Assembly (NCBI RefSeq): GCF_031954365.1
Contig: NZ_JAUSVZ010000003.1
Reading direction: 5' to 3' (one strand)
From: Brevibacillus aydinogluensis
GTDB lineage: Bacteria; Bacillota; Bacilli; Brevibacillales; Brevibacillaceae
Length of the DNA stretch: 64,000 bases
Shown: positions 25,028 to 32,650 of the stretch, piece after piece
How the letters are laid out: every line of letters starts with the position of its first letter
How positions within the stretch are numbered: the stretch's first letter is position 1
Made by a program: the position numbers and the translations under genes
The notes under the pieces: generated by a model
Databases searched by the model: none
Seen by the model: the letters and a program-made list of their open reading frames with translations, nothing else
Told to the model about the DNA's origin: nothing

Positions 25028-26027
25028 GTTTCTTCCCCCCTCTCGTGCGGATCAGGTAGAGGAAGAAAGGAACGCCGAAGAGCGCACAGACAACGCCGAC
25101 CGGCGTCTCAAACGGGTCATTCAGGAATCGGCTCATGACATCGGCAAGTCCCAAAAAGACAGCGCCAAGCACGCCGGAGCACGGGACGATCCAGCGATAG
25201 TCCAATCCGACCAGAAATCGGGCCACGTGTGGAATGATGAGTCCCACAAATCCGATTTTTCCGGCCAACGCGACGGAAATGCCGGTCAGGATGACGACGG
25301 CGGCGGTAGCGACCGCCTTGATCAAGGTGGTCCGCTGTCCCAGGCTGATGGCCGTTTCGTCGCCGAGACTAAGCACGGTAATCGAGCGGGAGATGAGCAG
25401 GGCCGTCACGATTCCGACGATGGCAAAGGGCACGGCCACCTTGATCATGCCGGGGTCGATCTGGTGCAGCCGGGCGTTGTACCAGAAGCTGACGTTTTGC
25501 GAGACTTGAAAATAACTCGCAAGTGCCGCCGATGTGCTGCTCAGAAACGTTCCGATGACAGTGCCGATAATCGCCATGCGCACCGGTGACATCCCGTTTG
25601 GCACCAGGGAGGCCATGCCGAATACCATCCCCGTCCCCAGTGCCGAGCCGATCAGCGAAAACGCGATCATGTCCAGGGACGTAGCGTCCGGCAGCAGAAT
25701 CATGCAAAGAGTGATGACGAACGCCGAACCGTCCGTCACGCCCATAATGGAAGGGGACGCCAGGTAATTCCTTGTCATCCCCTGCATGAGTGCGCCCGAC
25801 ATGGCAAGGAATGCGCCGATCAGGATGGCGCCGATTGCTCTCGGCAGGCGCGAGTGCATGACAATCTGATGATTCACGTTGCCGGCGTCAAAATGAACGA
25901 ACGCCTCCCACACCACGTGTGCCTCTATATTCCGTGCGCCGTAGAGAATGGATGTCAGGATGACGATTGCAATCGCAATCGGTGACAGCCCCAAAATCAG
26001 GGCCGGCAGTGGAAAGTTTCGTCTCAT
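25020..26027 (-). CDS. feuB: Iron-siderophore ABC permease (FeuB-like)
   Basis: 335-residue FecCD-family permease partner of FeuC. Seen: LAMSGALMQGMTRNYLASPS, and LGDETAISLGQ with AGKIGFVGLIIPHVARFLVG, the conserved coupling segments. The start ATG at 26027 has a weak ribosome site, so translation may rely on coupling with feuA, 25 bases upstream. Together FeuB and FeuC form the membrane channel for a ferric siderophore. Confidence 0.93.
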   Translation of the reverse strand: MRRNFPLPALILGLSPIAIAIVILTSILYGARNIEAHVVWEAFVHFDAGNVNHQIVMHSRLPRAIGAILIGAFLAMSGALMQGMTRNYLASPSIMGVTDGSAFVITLCMILLPDATSLDMIAFSLIGSALGTGMVFGMASLVPNGMSPVRMAIIGTVIGTFLSSTSAALASYFQVSQNVSFWYNARLHQIDPGMIKVAVPFAIVGIVTALLISRSITVLSLGDETAISLGQRTTLIKAVATAAVVILTGISVALAGKIGFVGLIIPHVARFLVGLDYRWIVPCSGVLGAVFLGLADVMSRFLNDPFETPVGVVCALFGVPFFLYLIRTRGGKKHA

Positions 26028-26052
26028 GTCCGTTTACACGCCTTGTTCAAGA

Positions 26053-27045
26053 TTACTGGGACAGTTTCTCCACGGCAGCTTTCAGAAAGTTGATTTTGCT
26101 CCACGCTGTGCCGCCTTGGGCAAGCGGATCGACGACGTTCACGTACACCCTGTTGTTTTTGACTGCATTGATGCTCTGCCAGATCGGATTGGCCTGCACC
26201 TCTTCCAGCGCTTTCGGATGCTGCGCGTTTTCATCCAGGGAGAACTGTACGAACACGTAATCCGGGTTCATTTCGCTGAACCTTTCCAGGGAAATGGTCT
26301 CCTGCGCCTTGGCCGCTTTGATCGGTTCCGGCACTTCCAGGCCCAAATCCTTGTACAGCGTGTCGTTGAAGTATACATTCTCCGGGTAGATGTTGATGTT
26401 GCCCTGTCTGTAGCGGATGACTACAACCTTTTTGCCTTTCAGCTTCTCGCCCAGCTGTGCCTTGGCCGCTTCCGCATCCGCCTTGTATTTCTCAAGCGCC
26501 TGTTCGGCCAGGTCCTGTTTGCCCGTCAGCTCCGCGAGAAGGCGGAGATTGTTCTCCCAGTTGGTGGAAATGTGGGAGTACGGAAACGTCGGCGCAATTT
26601 TGACCAGCTTTTCCATGACTTCCGGCTTGAACTTGGAGGTGCCCAGGATGACATCCGGCTTCAATTGGAGAATCGTCTCAAAATTCGGCTGCGTCTTCTC
26701 GCCGATCGACACCGTCGACCCGGTAATCTCCTTGAATATGTCCGGGAATTTTCCCCCGATGGTAATACCGCCGACCGGTTGCACGCCAAGCACGACGGCG
26801 TCCTCCATCGCTTCCAGGCTTCCGGTGATGACGATCCGTTCCACTTTGGCCGGGACGCTGTAATCCTTGTCCAGATAGCGGACTGTTCTCGTCGTTTGTT
26901 CAGCCGTATTTCCGGCGGGCACCACATTACCCGCGCTGTTGTTCACTTTCGTCGTGGCAGTCTTGTCAGCAGAACCGCAAGCCGCCAACAACAGCATGAG
27001 CAGGGCGACGAACCCCGTCCCTGCACGCTTTAATCCCTTTTTCAT
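26053..27045 (-). CDS. feuA: Ferric-siderophore binding lipoprotein (FeuA-like)
   Basis: 330 residues from the ATG at 27045 (GGAGAT nine bases upstream); the open frame extends to 27234 but that part overlaps the promoter. Seen: signal peptide and lipobox LLLAACG, then the two-lobed periplasmic-binding fold of the FepB/FhuD type with VERIVITGSLEAMEDAVVLG and LKPDVILGTSKF, and an EEVQANPIWQSINAVKNNRVY tail block. It is the first gene of the operon and lies under a Fur box. Its ligand could be bacillibactin or enterobactin-like, judging only from homology with FeuA. Confidence 0.92.
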   Translation of the reverse strand: MKKGLKRAGTGFVALLMLLLAACGSADKTATTKVNNSAGNVVPAGNTAEQTTRTVRYLDKDYSVPAKVERIVITGSLEAMEDAVVLGVQPVGGITIGGKFPDIFKEITGSTVSIGEKTQPNFETILQLKPDVILGTSKFKPEVMEKLVKIAPTFPYSHISTNWENNLRLLAELTGKQDLAEQALEKYKADAEAAKAQLGEKLKGKKVVVIRYRQGNINIYPENVYFNDTLYKDLGLEVPEPIKAAKAQETISLERFSEMNPDYVFVQFSLDENAQHPKALEEVQANPIWQSINAVKNNRVYVNVVDPLAQGGTAWSKINFLKAAVEKLSQ

Positions 27046-27082
27046 GTACAGTAAATCTCCTTTCAGCAACCCCTCTAGTAAT

Positions 27083-27097
27083 TGAGGATGATTCTCA
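27083..27097. promoter_or_regulatory. Predicted Fur box
   Basis: TGAGGAT-G-ATTCTCA, a 7-1-7 inverted repeat with one mismatch between arms and close to the Bacillus Fur consensus TGATAAT-N-ATTATCA. It lies 38 bases upstream of feuA, where iron-loaded Fur would block transcription of the whole feuABC-esterase-monooxygenase operon. Confidence 0.8.
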
Positions 27098-27263
27098 TTG
27101 CTAATTCTAAGGACGAAAGACGTTGATGAACATGGACAATATACAGAAAACAGCATGGACAAAATCCAGATCACATCCGTACATATTCCTCCACGATTCG
27201 CTGATGGGCAGTCCGCATCACTTCTGCCAGCCATTGGTTGACGCGACGTCCTGGGGAACGAAC

Positions 27264-27289
27264 AAAGGGAGAGCAGCTGCTCTCCTTTT
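27264..27289. repeat. Perfect palindrome, first of a pair
   Basis: AAAGGAGAGCAGCTGCTCTCCTTTT-like hairpin (core GGAGAGCAG/CTGCTCTCC, 27268-27285) flanked by A and T runs on both sides, so it can act as a bidirectional terminator. A near copy is at 27633-27658. It lies in the 650-base gene-free stretch between feuA and the amidase gene, which also holds the Fur box, a small CAGGCC-GAAA-GGCCTG hairpin near 27360 and repeat copy B. Confidence 0.6.
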
Positions 27290-27466
27290 CAGACTGATGA
27301 CAAACTGTATTTTTTTGATCGAAGTTCCGAATGTAAAACCATCTTTCATCGTTGTCAGGCCGAAAGGCCTGCAGATTAATCAAACCGAAGGTGGAGAAAA
27401 AGTACACGGCATGGAGTGATGGGCCAAGCGAGCTCCTTTGACGACCTGCACAGCGGAAAAACGCTA

Positions 27467-27590
27467 GACGCGGGGAATACAGGGGACACAAGTCTCACTT
27501 CGTCGAAATGCCCAGATGTTTGTCCCCTGCCCGCGTCGCGTTTTGCAGCGAACAATATCCACTACTTTGCTGGTCGTCAAGAGAGCGAGC
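27467..27590. repeat. Structured dispersed repeat, copy B
   Basis: Homologous to copy A at 22239-22360, same orientation. Folding: outer arm GACGCGGG (27467-27474) with CCCGCGTC (27530-27537), inner arm CAGGGGACA (27480-27488) with TGTCCCCTG (27521-27529); both arms are perfect. The inner A-T pair replaces a G-C pair of copy A, a compensatory change that argues for a selected stem. I see no coding frame shared by the two copies. Confidence 0.75.
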
Positions 27591-27632
27591 GGGCCCGATC
27601 ACCCATGCGCCACGGACTTTGTCTACACGCTG

Positions 27633-27658
27633 AAAGGGAGAGCAACTGCTCTCCCTCT
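27633..27658. terminator. Palindrome copy, probable terminator of the amidase gene
   Basis: GGGAGAGCA-AC-TGCTCTCCC (27636-27655), 40 bases past the amidase stop on the minus strand and followed there by TTTC. The stem is strong but the T-run is short. The sequence is nearly the same as the palindrome at 27264. Confidence 0.55.
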
Positions 27659-27694
27659 GCTGATTGACGTTCCGCGGTGCTGTGCGATCCGCCG

Positions 27695-28456
27695 CTACAT
27701 CGCCTGAATTTTTTCCCACAACTGCTTTCCCTTCTGCCACACATCTTTCCAAAATTGAGTCCACGACGCTTTCTCGAGGTCGTCCTTCTGCATGCTGCCC
27801 ACCAGCAGGAAGTATTCGCGAATGCCGGAACAAATCGCTCTCGACAGTTCGGCCTGCTTTTCCGGACGCGTCATCTGCTCCCGATCCCGCGCATTGCTGA
27901 TGTATCCCATTTCCACAATCACAGTCGGACATATGGAGTGGCGCAGCAAATAATACGTCTTTCCCGCTTTTGGTTCATCCTTTTTGCCATACAGTTCGTT
28001 TAAGTGATGCTGCAAGATGTCCGCAAGCAGGAAACTTTGATGGTTTTGCTGATACAGCACAAGTCCCCCGCGCGTGTTTGGGTTTGTAGACCAGTTCACA
28101 TGCAGGCTGACCATGATTTGCGGGTCCAATGCGGCAGCCAGGCCCCGCCGCTGCGCCAAGTCGCGCTTGTGACGGGATGACGTTTTGGACCACCGATTTT
28201 CATCACTCAGCGCATAATCCCCGGTGCGATTGAGGATCACCTGATACCCTTCGGCGGACAATTGATGATACACTCGTCGCGCAATTTCCAAATTGATGTC
28301 CTTTTCGTACAGGCCTCCGTAAGAGGTTCCCCCGTCAATCCCCCCGTGTCCCGCATCAATGATCACATGGATGGGAGAAATTGCCTGACTGAAAGCAATG
28401 GCATGCCCAGGATACAGGAGCAGAAACGCCGTGAACACGACGCATGTTCGCTTCAT
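27695..28456 (-). CDS. cwlD: N-acetylmuramoyl-L-alanine amidase (CwlD-like, spore cortex)
   Basis: 253 residues. Seen: signal peptide (about 1-22) and an Amidase_3 domain with zinc ligands His37 (IDAGHGGIDGG), Glu51 (YEKDINL) and His119 (MVSLHVNW), plus catalytic Glu182 (VIVEMGYISN). Known: CwlD cuts the peptide from muramic acid so that cortex muramic-delta-lactam can form. The promoter at 28485-28514 is sigma-G-like, as expected for cwlD. Beyond the domain there is a Trp- and Lys-rich C-terminal tail of about 35 residues (KASWTQFWKDVWQKGKQLW) that I do not recall in B. subtilis CwlD. Single-gene unit with palindromic terminator. Confidence 0.92.
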   Translation of the reverse strand: MKRTCVVFTAFLLLYPGHAIAFSQAISPIHVIIDAGHGGIDGGTSYGGLYEKDINLEIARRVYHQLSAEGYQVILNRTGDYALSDENRWSKTSSRHKRDLAQRRGLAAALDPQIMVSLHVNWSTNPNTRGGLVLYQQNHQSFLLADILQHHLNELYGKKDEPKAGKTYYLLRHSICPTVIVEMGYISNARDREQMTRPEKQAELSRAICSGIREYFLLVGSMQKDDLEKASWTQFWKDVWQKGKQLWEKIQAM

Positions 28457-28484
28457 TCTCCCTCTACCTTTCCGGCTTTTTTCG

Positions 28485-28514
28485 TAGTATGTTCCAACGA
28501 AAAAGCGGACATGC
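28485..28514 (-). promoter_or_regulatory. Sigma-G-like forespore promoter of cwlD
   Basis: On the minus strand GCATGT, 17 bases, CATACTA. The -10 equals the sigma-F/G consensus CATACTA and the -35 fits the looser TGCATG-like consensus. It ends 29 bases upstream of the cwlD start. Confidence 0.65.
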
Positions 28515-28608
28515 GCCGCCGATTCCGCTGTGACGCAGTATAGACAACCTGCGGGGTGAATTCATGTCCGTGTGCATGCAGGGGGACTTCGAAAACCCTC
28601 TCGTCAAC

Positions 28609-28634
28609 AAAAAAGAGGGACGTATGCCCCCTTT
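28609..28634 (-). terminator. Possible weak terminator of the 28633 gene
   Basis: On the minus strand AGGG(G), a nine-base loop, CCCT, then six T (28609-28614). The stem is short and overlaps the stop codon, so this is tentative. Confidence 0.35.
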
Positions 28635-28926
28635 ACATCATATCATCGTGATGTTTTTTCTGAGGACGAATCAACTCGCCTGCCTGTTGCAGCGTCTGCA
28701 GCAGTTCGCTGACTGTCCTCACCTGATCGACAATGGTTCCCAAATCGAGGTTGAGTTTGGGAAAGGCAAACAAGGATCGCCTGCGAGGCGCATTGATCTT
28801 CTTCCATTCCTGAAAGTGCTTCTGCAGCGCTTCCGGGTTCCTTCGCTCCCGCTTGGGCACCTTGTTGGCTCTGAGCCAATCGTGAAATTCCTGAGGGAAT
28901 TCGCCGTCTGGTTTGATTTTGCGCAT
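28633..28926 (-). CDS. Conserved-looking hypothetical protein
   Basis: 97 residues, basic and predicted helical. Seen: an N-terminal half rich in Lys, Arg and Trp (FHDWLRANKVPKRERR) and a C-terminal amphipathic helix (VDQVRTVSELLQTLQQAGEL) that could form a coiled coil. No cysteines, no signal peptide, no membrane segment. The ATG at 28926 has AAAGAGGTGATTGC upstream, a good ribosome site. I do not recognise the family. Flanked by the cwlD and yjcZ-like genes, so a spore role is possible but only by neighbourhood. Confidence 0.65.
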   Translation of the reverse strand: MRKIKPDGEFPQEFHDWLRANKVPKRERRNPEALQKHFQEWKKINAPRRRSLFAFPKLNLDLGTIVDQVRTVSELLQTLQQAGELIRPQKKHHDDMM

Positions 28927-28989
28927 GCAATCACCTCTTTTTCGTGACGGTGTACTCAGCGTCTATGGGCACGTACACTGCGAGAAGTG

Positions 28990-29017
28990 AAAAAAAGCAA
29001 AGGGGGAGCCCCTTTGC
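28990..29017 (-). terminator. Rho-independent terminator of the yjcZ-like gene
   Basis: Perfect 9-bp stem GCAAAGGGG / CCCCTTTGC with loop GAG (28997-29017), followed on the minus strand by seven T. It lies 25 bases after the stop of the 28-codon gene. Confidence 0.88.
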
Positions 29018-29041
29018 ACCTCAGCGCAATCATCGCCGTCT

Positions 29042-29128
29042 TTAACAGTCGCAATCACACCCGACGATGACCAGCAGTATGAACAATACCAATGCCAGCG
29101 CAAACCCATCACGATGGAAGATACCCAT
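29042..29128 (-). CDS. YjcZ-family mini-protein (28 residues)
   Basis: Very short gene: ATG at 29128 eight bases after AAAGGAGG, stop TAA at 29042, and a strong terminator behind it. Seen: MGIFHRDGF followed by the hydrophobic core ALALVLFILLVIVG, which is the hallmark of the YjcZ/YtzI-like sporulation mini-proteins (consensus FALIVVLFILLIIVG), and an unusual acidic cysteine tail CDCDC. Known: such proteins are single-pass membrane peptides made late in sporulation. The perfect ribosome site and terminator make this a real gene despite its size. Confidence 0.85.
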   Translation of the reverse strand: MGIFHRDGFALALVLFILLVIVGCDCDC

Positions 29129-29244
29129 ATGCAATTCCTCCTTTCGCACATGTAGTCGTCATACTCTATGTACAAAAGGTAGGAAATGCTTATACGCGTA
29201 CCCATGGTGACAAAAATTTCTTTTGCATCACGATACGAATGCCC

Positions 29245-29958
29245 CTATTGCAGCCACATCCTGAACAACCCCTCTACAACGCCGAGGTTGTACATGTAAT
29301 ACAGGCCAAACACGGCACTGATCCCTCCGGTCAATTGTGTCAGCACGCGGCTTATTCCGGCGTTTTTCGCGCTGATGACGAAGGGAATCCCGATGATCGT
29401 CGTGGTCAGGAGCATACCGATAATCGTGCCGGCCCCAAATACCAGGATATACAGGCCGCCTTCCCATACACTCTTCACCGCAGCCATTGTCCACAGGACG
29501 AGCGCAGCGCTGCCCGCCAACCCATGCACCAGTCCGATCAGCAGGGATTTTCCGTACGACACCCGTTGCAGGTGTTTGCGGGACTCGCTCTGTACGTGCG
29601 AGAAGGCATTTTTGTGCAGTTCCCCGTCATGTTCATGCTCATGCACCTGGATGTGCCGTTTCTTACGGGAACGAAGACTCGTAACGCCCAGGTATACAAG
29701 CATGATCCCGACGAGGAACTCCAACGACATGGCCACTTTTTCGGGAATGCCGTTCTTTACCAGAAGAAATACCATGCCGACGACAAACAGCGTGGCGGTA
29801 TGTCCGATTCCCCAGAACAAACCGGCCAACGACGCATTCCCCAATCGCTTCGTCTGCGTGGCGACCGTGGATACCGCGATCACATGGTCCGGTTCAATCG
29901 CATGTTTGATCCCCAATACAAACGCAACTGCCAGCACCGACAACAAACTCGCTTCCAT
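29245..29958 (-). CDS. NicO-type nickel/cobalt (or related) membrane transporter
   Basis: 237 residues from ATG at 29958 (an in-frame TTG start further upstream is possible). Seen: six or so membrane helices, the HX4DH motif HAIEPDH at 19-25 in helix 1, characteristic of nickel/cobalt permeases of the NiCoT/UreH type, a long cytoplasmic or external His-rich loop (HIQVHEHEHDGELHKN) and VHGLAGSAALVLWTM in helix 4. Known: the HX4DH motif is essential for Ni/Co recognition. Related proteins are sometimes labelled HupE/UreJ or TauE-like. No urease or hydrogenase genes are nearby, so the metal is uncertain. Confidence 0.8.
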   Translation of the reverse strand: MEASLLSVLAVAFVLGIKHAIEPDHVIAVSTVATQTKRLGNASLAGLFWGIGHTATLFVVGMVFLLVKNGIPEKVAMSLEFLVGIMLVYLGVTSLRSRKKRHIQVHEHEHDGELHKNAFSHVQSESRKHLQRVSYGKSLLIGLVHGLAGSAALVLWTMAAVKSVWEGGLYILVFGAGTIIGMLLTTTIIGIPFVISAKNAGISRVLTQLTGGISAVFGLYYMYNLGVVEGLFRMWLQ

Positions 29959-30119
29959 ATCTGTGATTCCGCCCTCTCTTTTTCCATTTTTACCTATCAA
30001 ATCTTCCGATGGGTGGCAACCCTATTTTCATCTGTGAATGTTGCTTGCCTATGCAAGCGTGTCGGCACGCGAATATACAGGTATGGTAATGCCAGAATAT
30101 AGAAAAGAGGGTGATGTGT

Positions 30120-30329
30120 ATGTACAATTATCCTGGACAATGGCATGACCAATCGTCCGAACAATGGTCCACACAATCGCCTTATTGGTCGACAGAATCG
30201 TGGGACCAATCGTATTGGCCCGCCCAATCTCCATCGCAATATCGTCCGCCGCGCCGGCGATTCTGTCCGGACTTTTGCAGACGCTGTCCCCCGGAATGCT
30301 GCCGACGTCCCTGGAGAAGGGGTTATTAA
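30120..30329 (+). CDS. Possible small spore-coat-like protein
   Basis: 69 residues starting MYNYPGQWHD at the ATG 30120, six bases after GAGGGTG. Composition is extreme: Gln, Ser, Trp, Tyr and Pro in the first half, Arg, Cys and Pro in the second (FCRRCPPECCRRPWRR). That recalls small Tyr/Cys-rich coat proteins, but I recognise no family. The same DNA has open frames in the other two plus frames (one rich in Asn/Arg/Gly), so the reading frame is not certain. Upstream CAGAATATA resembles a sigma-K -10 element with one mismatch. Confidence 0.35.
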   Translation: MYNYPGQWHDQSSEQWSTQSPYWSTESWDQSYWPAQSPSQYRPPRRRFCPDFCRRCPPECCRRPWRRGY

Positions 30330-30407
30330 GTGCCCCAGCTGCATGCAGCCCTCGCTGCTGCTGCCGTGATCAGGTAATGGTTCCGACAGCAAGCAGCATA
30401 CACGAAT

Positions 30408-30438
30408 GAGCCACATCCCGCCAAAGTGGGTGTGGCTC
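30408..30438. terminator. Hairpin between convergent genes
   Basis: GAGCCACA(T)CCC / GGGTGTGGCTC, an 11-bp stem with one bulge and an eight-base loop, sitting 15 bases past the yyaE stop. No T-run follows on either strand, so it may be an attenuated or bidirectional terminator. Confidence 0.4.
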
Positions 30439-30453
30439 TCACTGTGCCGCAAG

Positions 30454-32499
30454 CTAGGCTTTTGCCACGTTGACGCGTCCAGAAAAGAAGGTGGCTCCGC
30501 CGCCCATGTCCGCAAGACGGTCCGGCGTGAGCGCATTCACCAACCGTTTCGTGCCTGTCATATCCGCCCAGAGCCCCTGGCTTACCACTACGCCGGGCAG
30601 CACATTCTCGCCTATGGCGGCGACCAGTTCACACTCGCCACGTTCGTTCCAGACCCGCACCTTATCCCCGTTGTTGATTCCGGCCCGTGCCGCATCGGCA
30701 GCATTCATGTGCAGTCGAGGCATTTTTTCCAGCTGCACGTGCTTGTCTTGATGGGAGAAAGTCGAATTGAGGAAATTATGATTGGGCGCCGGAATAAACC
30801 AATACGGGTAATCGCCGTCTTCGGCTTCGGCAAGCGGCACATACGTCGGCAGCGGCGGATATCCTTCCCGCTCCATCCTTTCCGAATACAGCTCGATTTT
30901 CCCGCTGGGTGTAGGAAGGCGTCCCGGAAACAGGGGTTTTACATTTGCCTTGACATACTGCTTCTCCACCAGTGTTTCATAGTCGATGCCTTCCAGATAC
31001 GGGTTCCGGTGGTTGGAAAGCGCCTGCCGGATCAGCTCCTCCTCCGTGTCCTGAAATGCCTGTTCATCAAATCCCATCGCTTTCGCCAGCAGGCGGAACA
31101 CTTCCACATTGGACCTGCTTTCTCCATACGGCGGAATCACTGGCCGCTGCAATTGAATGTAGTGATGCCAGTACGAGGTGTAAAAGTCCGTGTTTTCAAA
31201 AGAAGATGTCGCCGGAAGCACGAGATCGGCATACATGGCCGTCTCCGTCAAAAACATGTCGTGCACGACGGTAAACAGATCGTCGCGGGCCAGCCCGCGG
31301 CGCACCTTGTTGGCTTCCGGGGCCACAACAGCCGGGTTGCTGCTGTACACAAACAGCGAACGCACCGGCGGGTCTAGCTCAAGCAGGGCATCCCCCAGCT
31401 GATTCATGTTGATCAGGCGCGCCTGATTATCGGCGCGCAAATCAGGACGCTGCAGCGCCTGCTTGTTGAACCGCAGGTACTCTCCGTTCCCCTTGATCGC
31501 TCCGCCCCCTTTTTTCAGCCATTGGCCGGTAAGCGCGGGTAGACAGGCAATCGTCCGCACGCACATGCCGCCATTGTCATGATGCTGCAGCCCGTTTCCG
31601 ATGCGGATAAAAGATGGGGACACTTGACCGTACATGCGGGCCAGCCGGACAATATCCTCCACGGGAACACCCGTAATGGCGGAAACGGCAGCGGGCTCGT
31701 ACCGCTTTACATGCTCCCGAAGCTCCTCATGCCCTACGGTATACTGGCGGAGAAAATCTTCGTCCACCATGTTTTCGGCAAACAGCACATGCATTATGCA
31801 AAGGGCAAGTGCGCTGTCCGTCCCGGGCATGATCGGAATAAACCAGTCTGCCCAACGTCCGGTCTGGTTTTTGTGCACATCGATCACGACGACCTGGGCT
31901 CCGTTTTTGCGCGCTTTCTCGGCAAGCGCCACCTGGTGCATGTTTGTGCTGACCGCATTAATCCCCCACATGATGATCAGCTTGGCATGGACCGTATCCT
32001 CGGGGTCCGTCCCAAAGCTGCCGCCCATGGTATACTCGTACCCTTTTGTTCCGGCTGCATTGCAAATCGTTTGCTCCAGCCTGCTTGCGCCCAGGCGGTG
32101 AAAAAACCGGCGGTCCATCGATTCCGCACTGAGCCTGCCCATGTTGCCGTAGAAACTGTACGGCAGGATGCTTTCCGGCCCCTCGCTGCGAATCAATTCC
32201 TTCCAGCGGGCAGCAATCGTTTCAATCGCTTCGTCCCAGCTGATTCGTTCAAATTTGCCTTCCCCTTTTACGCCCACACGCTTTAACGGATAGGAGAGCC
32301 GTTTGGGGTCGTAGATTCGCGCTGTCATGTTTCGTACCTTGTTGCAGATAGCTCCCCGGGTGACGGGATGGTTGGGATCGCCCTCGATTTTCACAATCTT
32401 TCCATCTTTTTTGTGTACAAGGAGACCGCATTGATCCGGACAATCCAGTGAGCAGACAGACGGAAAAACTCCACTTGGCTGATTGGCGTAGTGCTCCAC
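30454..32499 (-). CDS. yyaE: Molybdopterin oxidoreductase, YyaE-like
   Basis: 681-residue catalytic protein of the DMSO-reductase family. Seen: N-terminal [4Fe-4S] motif Cys16-x3-Cys20-x3-Cys24-x27-Cys52, then the bis-MGD binding domains with IIMWGINAVSTNMHQ, and the C-terminal molydopterin-dinucleotide domain (about 560-675) with NHNFLNSTFSHQDKH and MNAADAARAGINNGDKVRVW. No Tat signal is visible, so it should be cytoplasmic. No Fe-S or membrane subunit is adjacent, as for B. subtilis yyaE, whose substrate is unknown. The start is GTG at 32499 with GAGGAG upstream. Confidence 0.92.
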   Translation of the reverse strand: MEHYANQPSGVFPSVCSLDCPDQCGLLVHKKDGKIVKIEGDPNHPVTRGAICNKVRNMTARIYDPKRLSYPLKRVGVKGEGKFERISWDEAIETIAARWKELIRSEGPESILPYSFYGNMGRLSAESMDRRFFHRLGASRLEQTICNAAGTKGYEYTMGGSFGTDPEDTVHAKLIIMWGINAVSTNMHQVALAEKARKNGAQVVVIDVHKNQTGRWADWFIPIMPGTDSALALCIMHVLFAENMVDEDFLRQYTVGHEELREHVKRYEPAAVSAITGVPVEDIVRLARMYGQVSPSFIRIGNGLQHHDNGGMCVRTIACLPALTGQWLKKGGGAIKGNGEYLRFNKQALQRPDLRADNQARLINMNQLGDALLELDPPVRSLFVYSSNPAVVAPEANKVRRGLARDDLFTVVHDMFLTETAMYADLVLPATSSFENTDFYTSYWHHYIQLQRPVIPPYGESRSNVEVFRLLAKAMGFDEQAFQDTEEELIRQALSNHRNPYLEGIDYETLVEKQYVKANVKPLFPGRLPTPSGKIELYSERMEREGYPPLPTYVPLAEAEDGDYPYWFIPAPNHNFLNSTFSHQDKHVQLEKMPRLHMNAADAARAGINNGDKVRVWNERGECELVAAIGENVLPGVVVSQGLWADMTGTKRLVNALTPDRLADMGGGATFFSGRVNVAKA

Positions 32500-32597
32500 A
32501 GTGTATCTCCTCTCCCGTTTTTACACGATGGAACCAACTGCCCGGCATACGCAGTTGCTCTGCTCGACGATCGTGACTTTTTTTCGTTTATCTTATC

Positions 32598-32627
32598 ACG
32601 ATACGCGCTTGATTTCGCACCTGTCAA
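32598..32627 (-). promoter_or_regulatory. Possible sigma-A promoter of yyaE
   Basis: On the minus strand TTGACA, 18 bases, TATCGT. The -35 is perfect, the -10 poor. It overlaps an inverted repeat ATCGTGA-N19-TCACGAT that could be a regulator site. Confidence 0.4.
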
Positions 32628-32650
32628 CTCCCTTGTCGCCAACGATGCCT

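Noticed and set aside
27171..27667. Short open frames in the intergenic stretch between feuA and cwlD, possibly transposase remains
   Set aside because: No recognisable transposase motif; the frames run through the palindromes and repeat copy B, so they are more likely non-coding.
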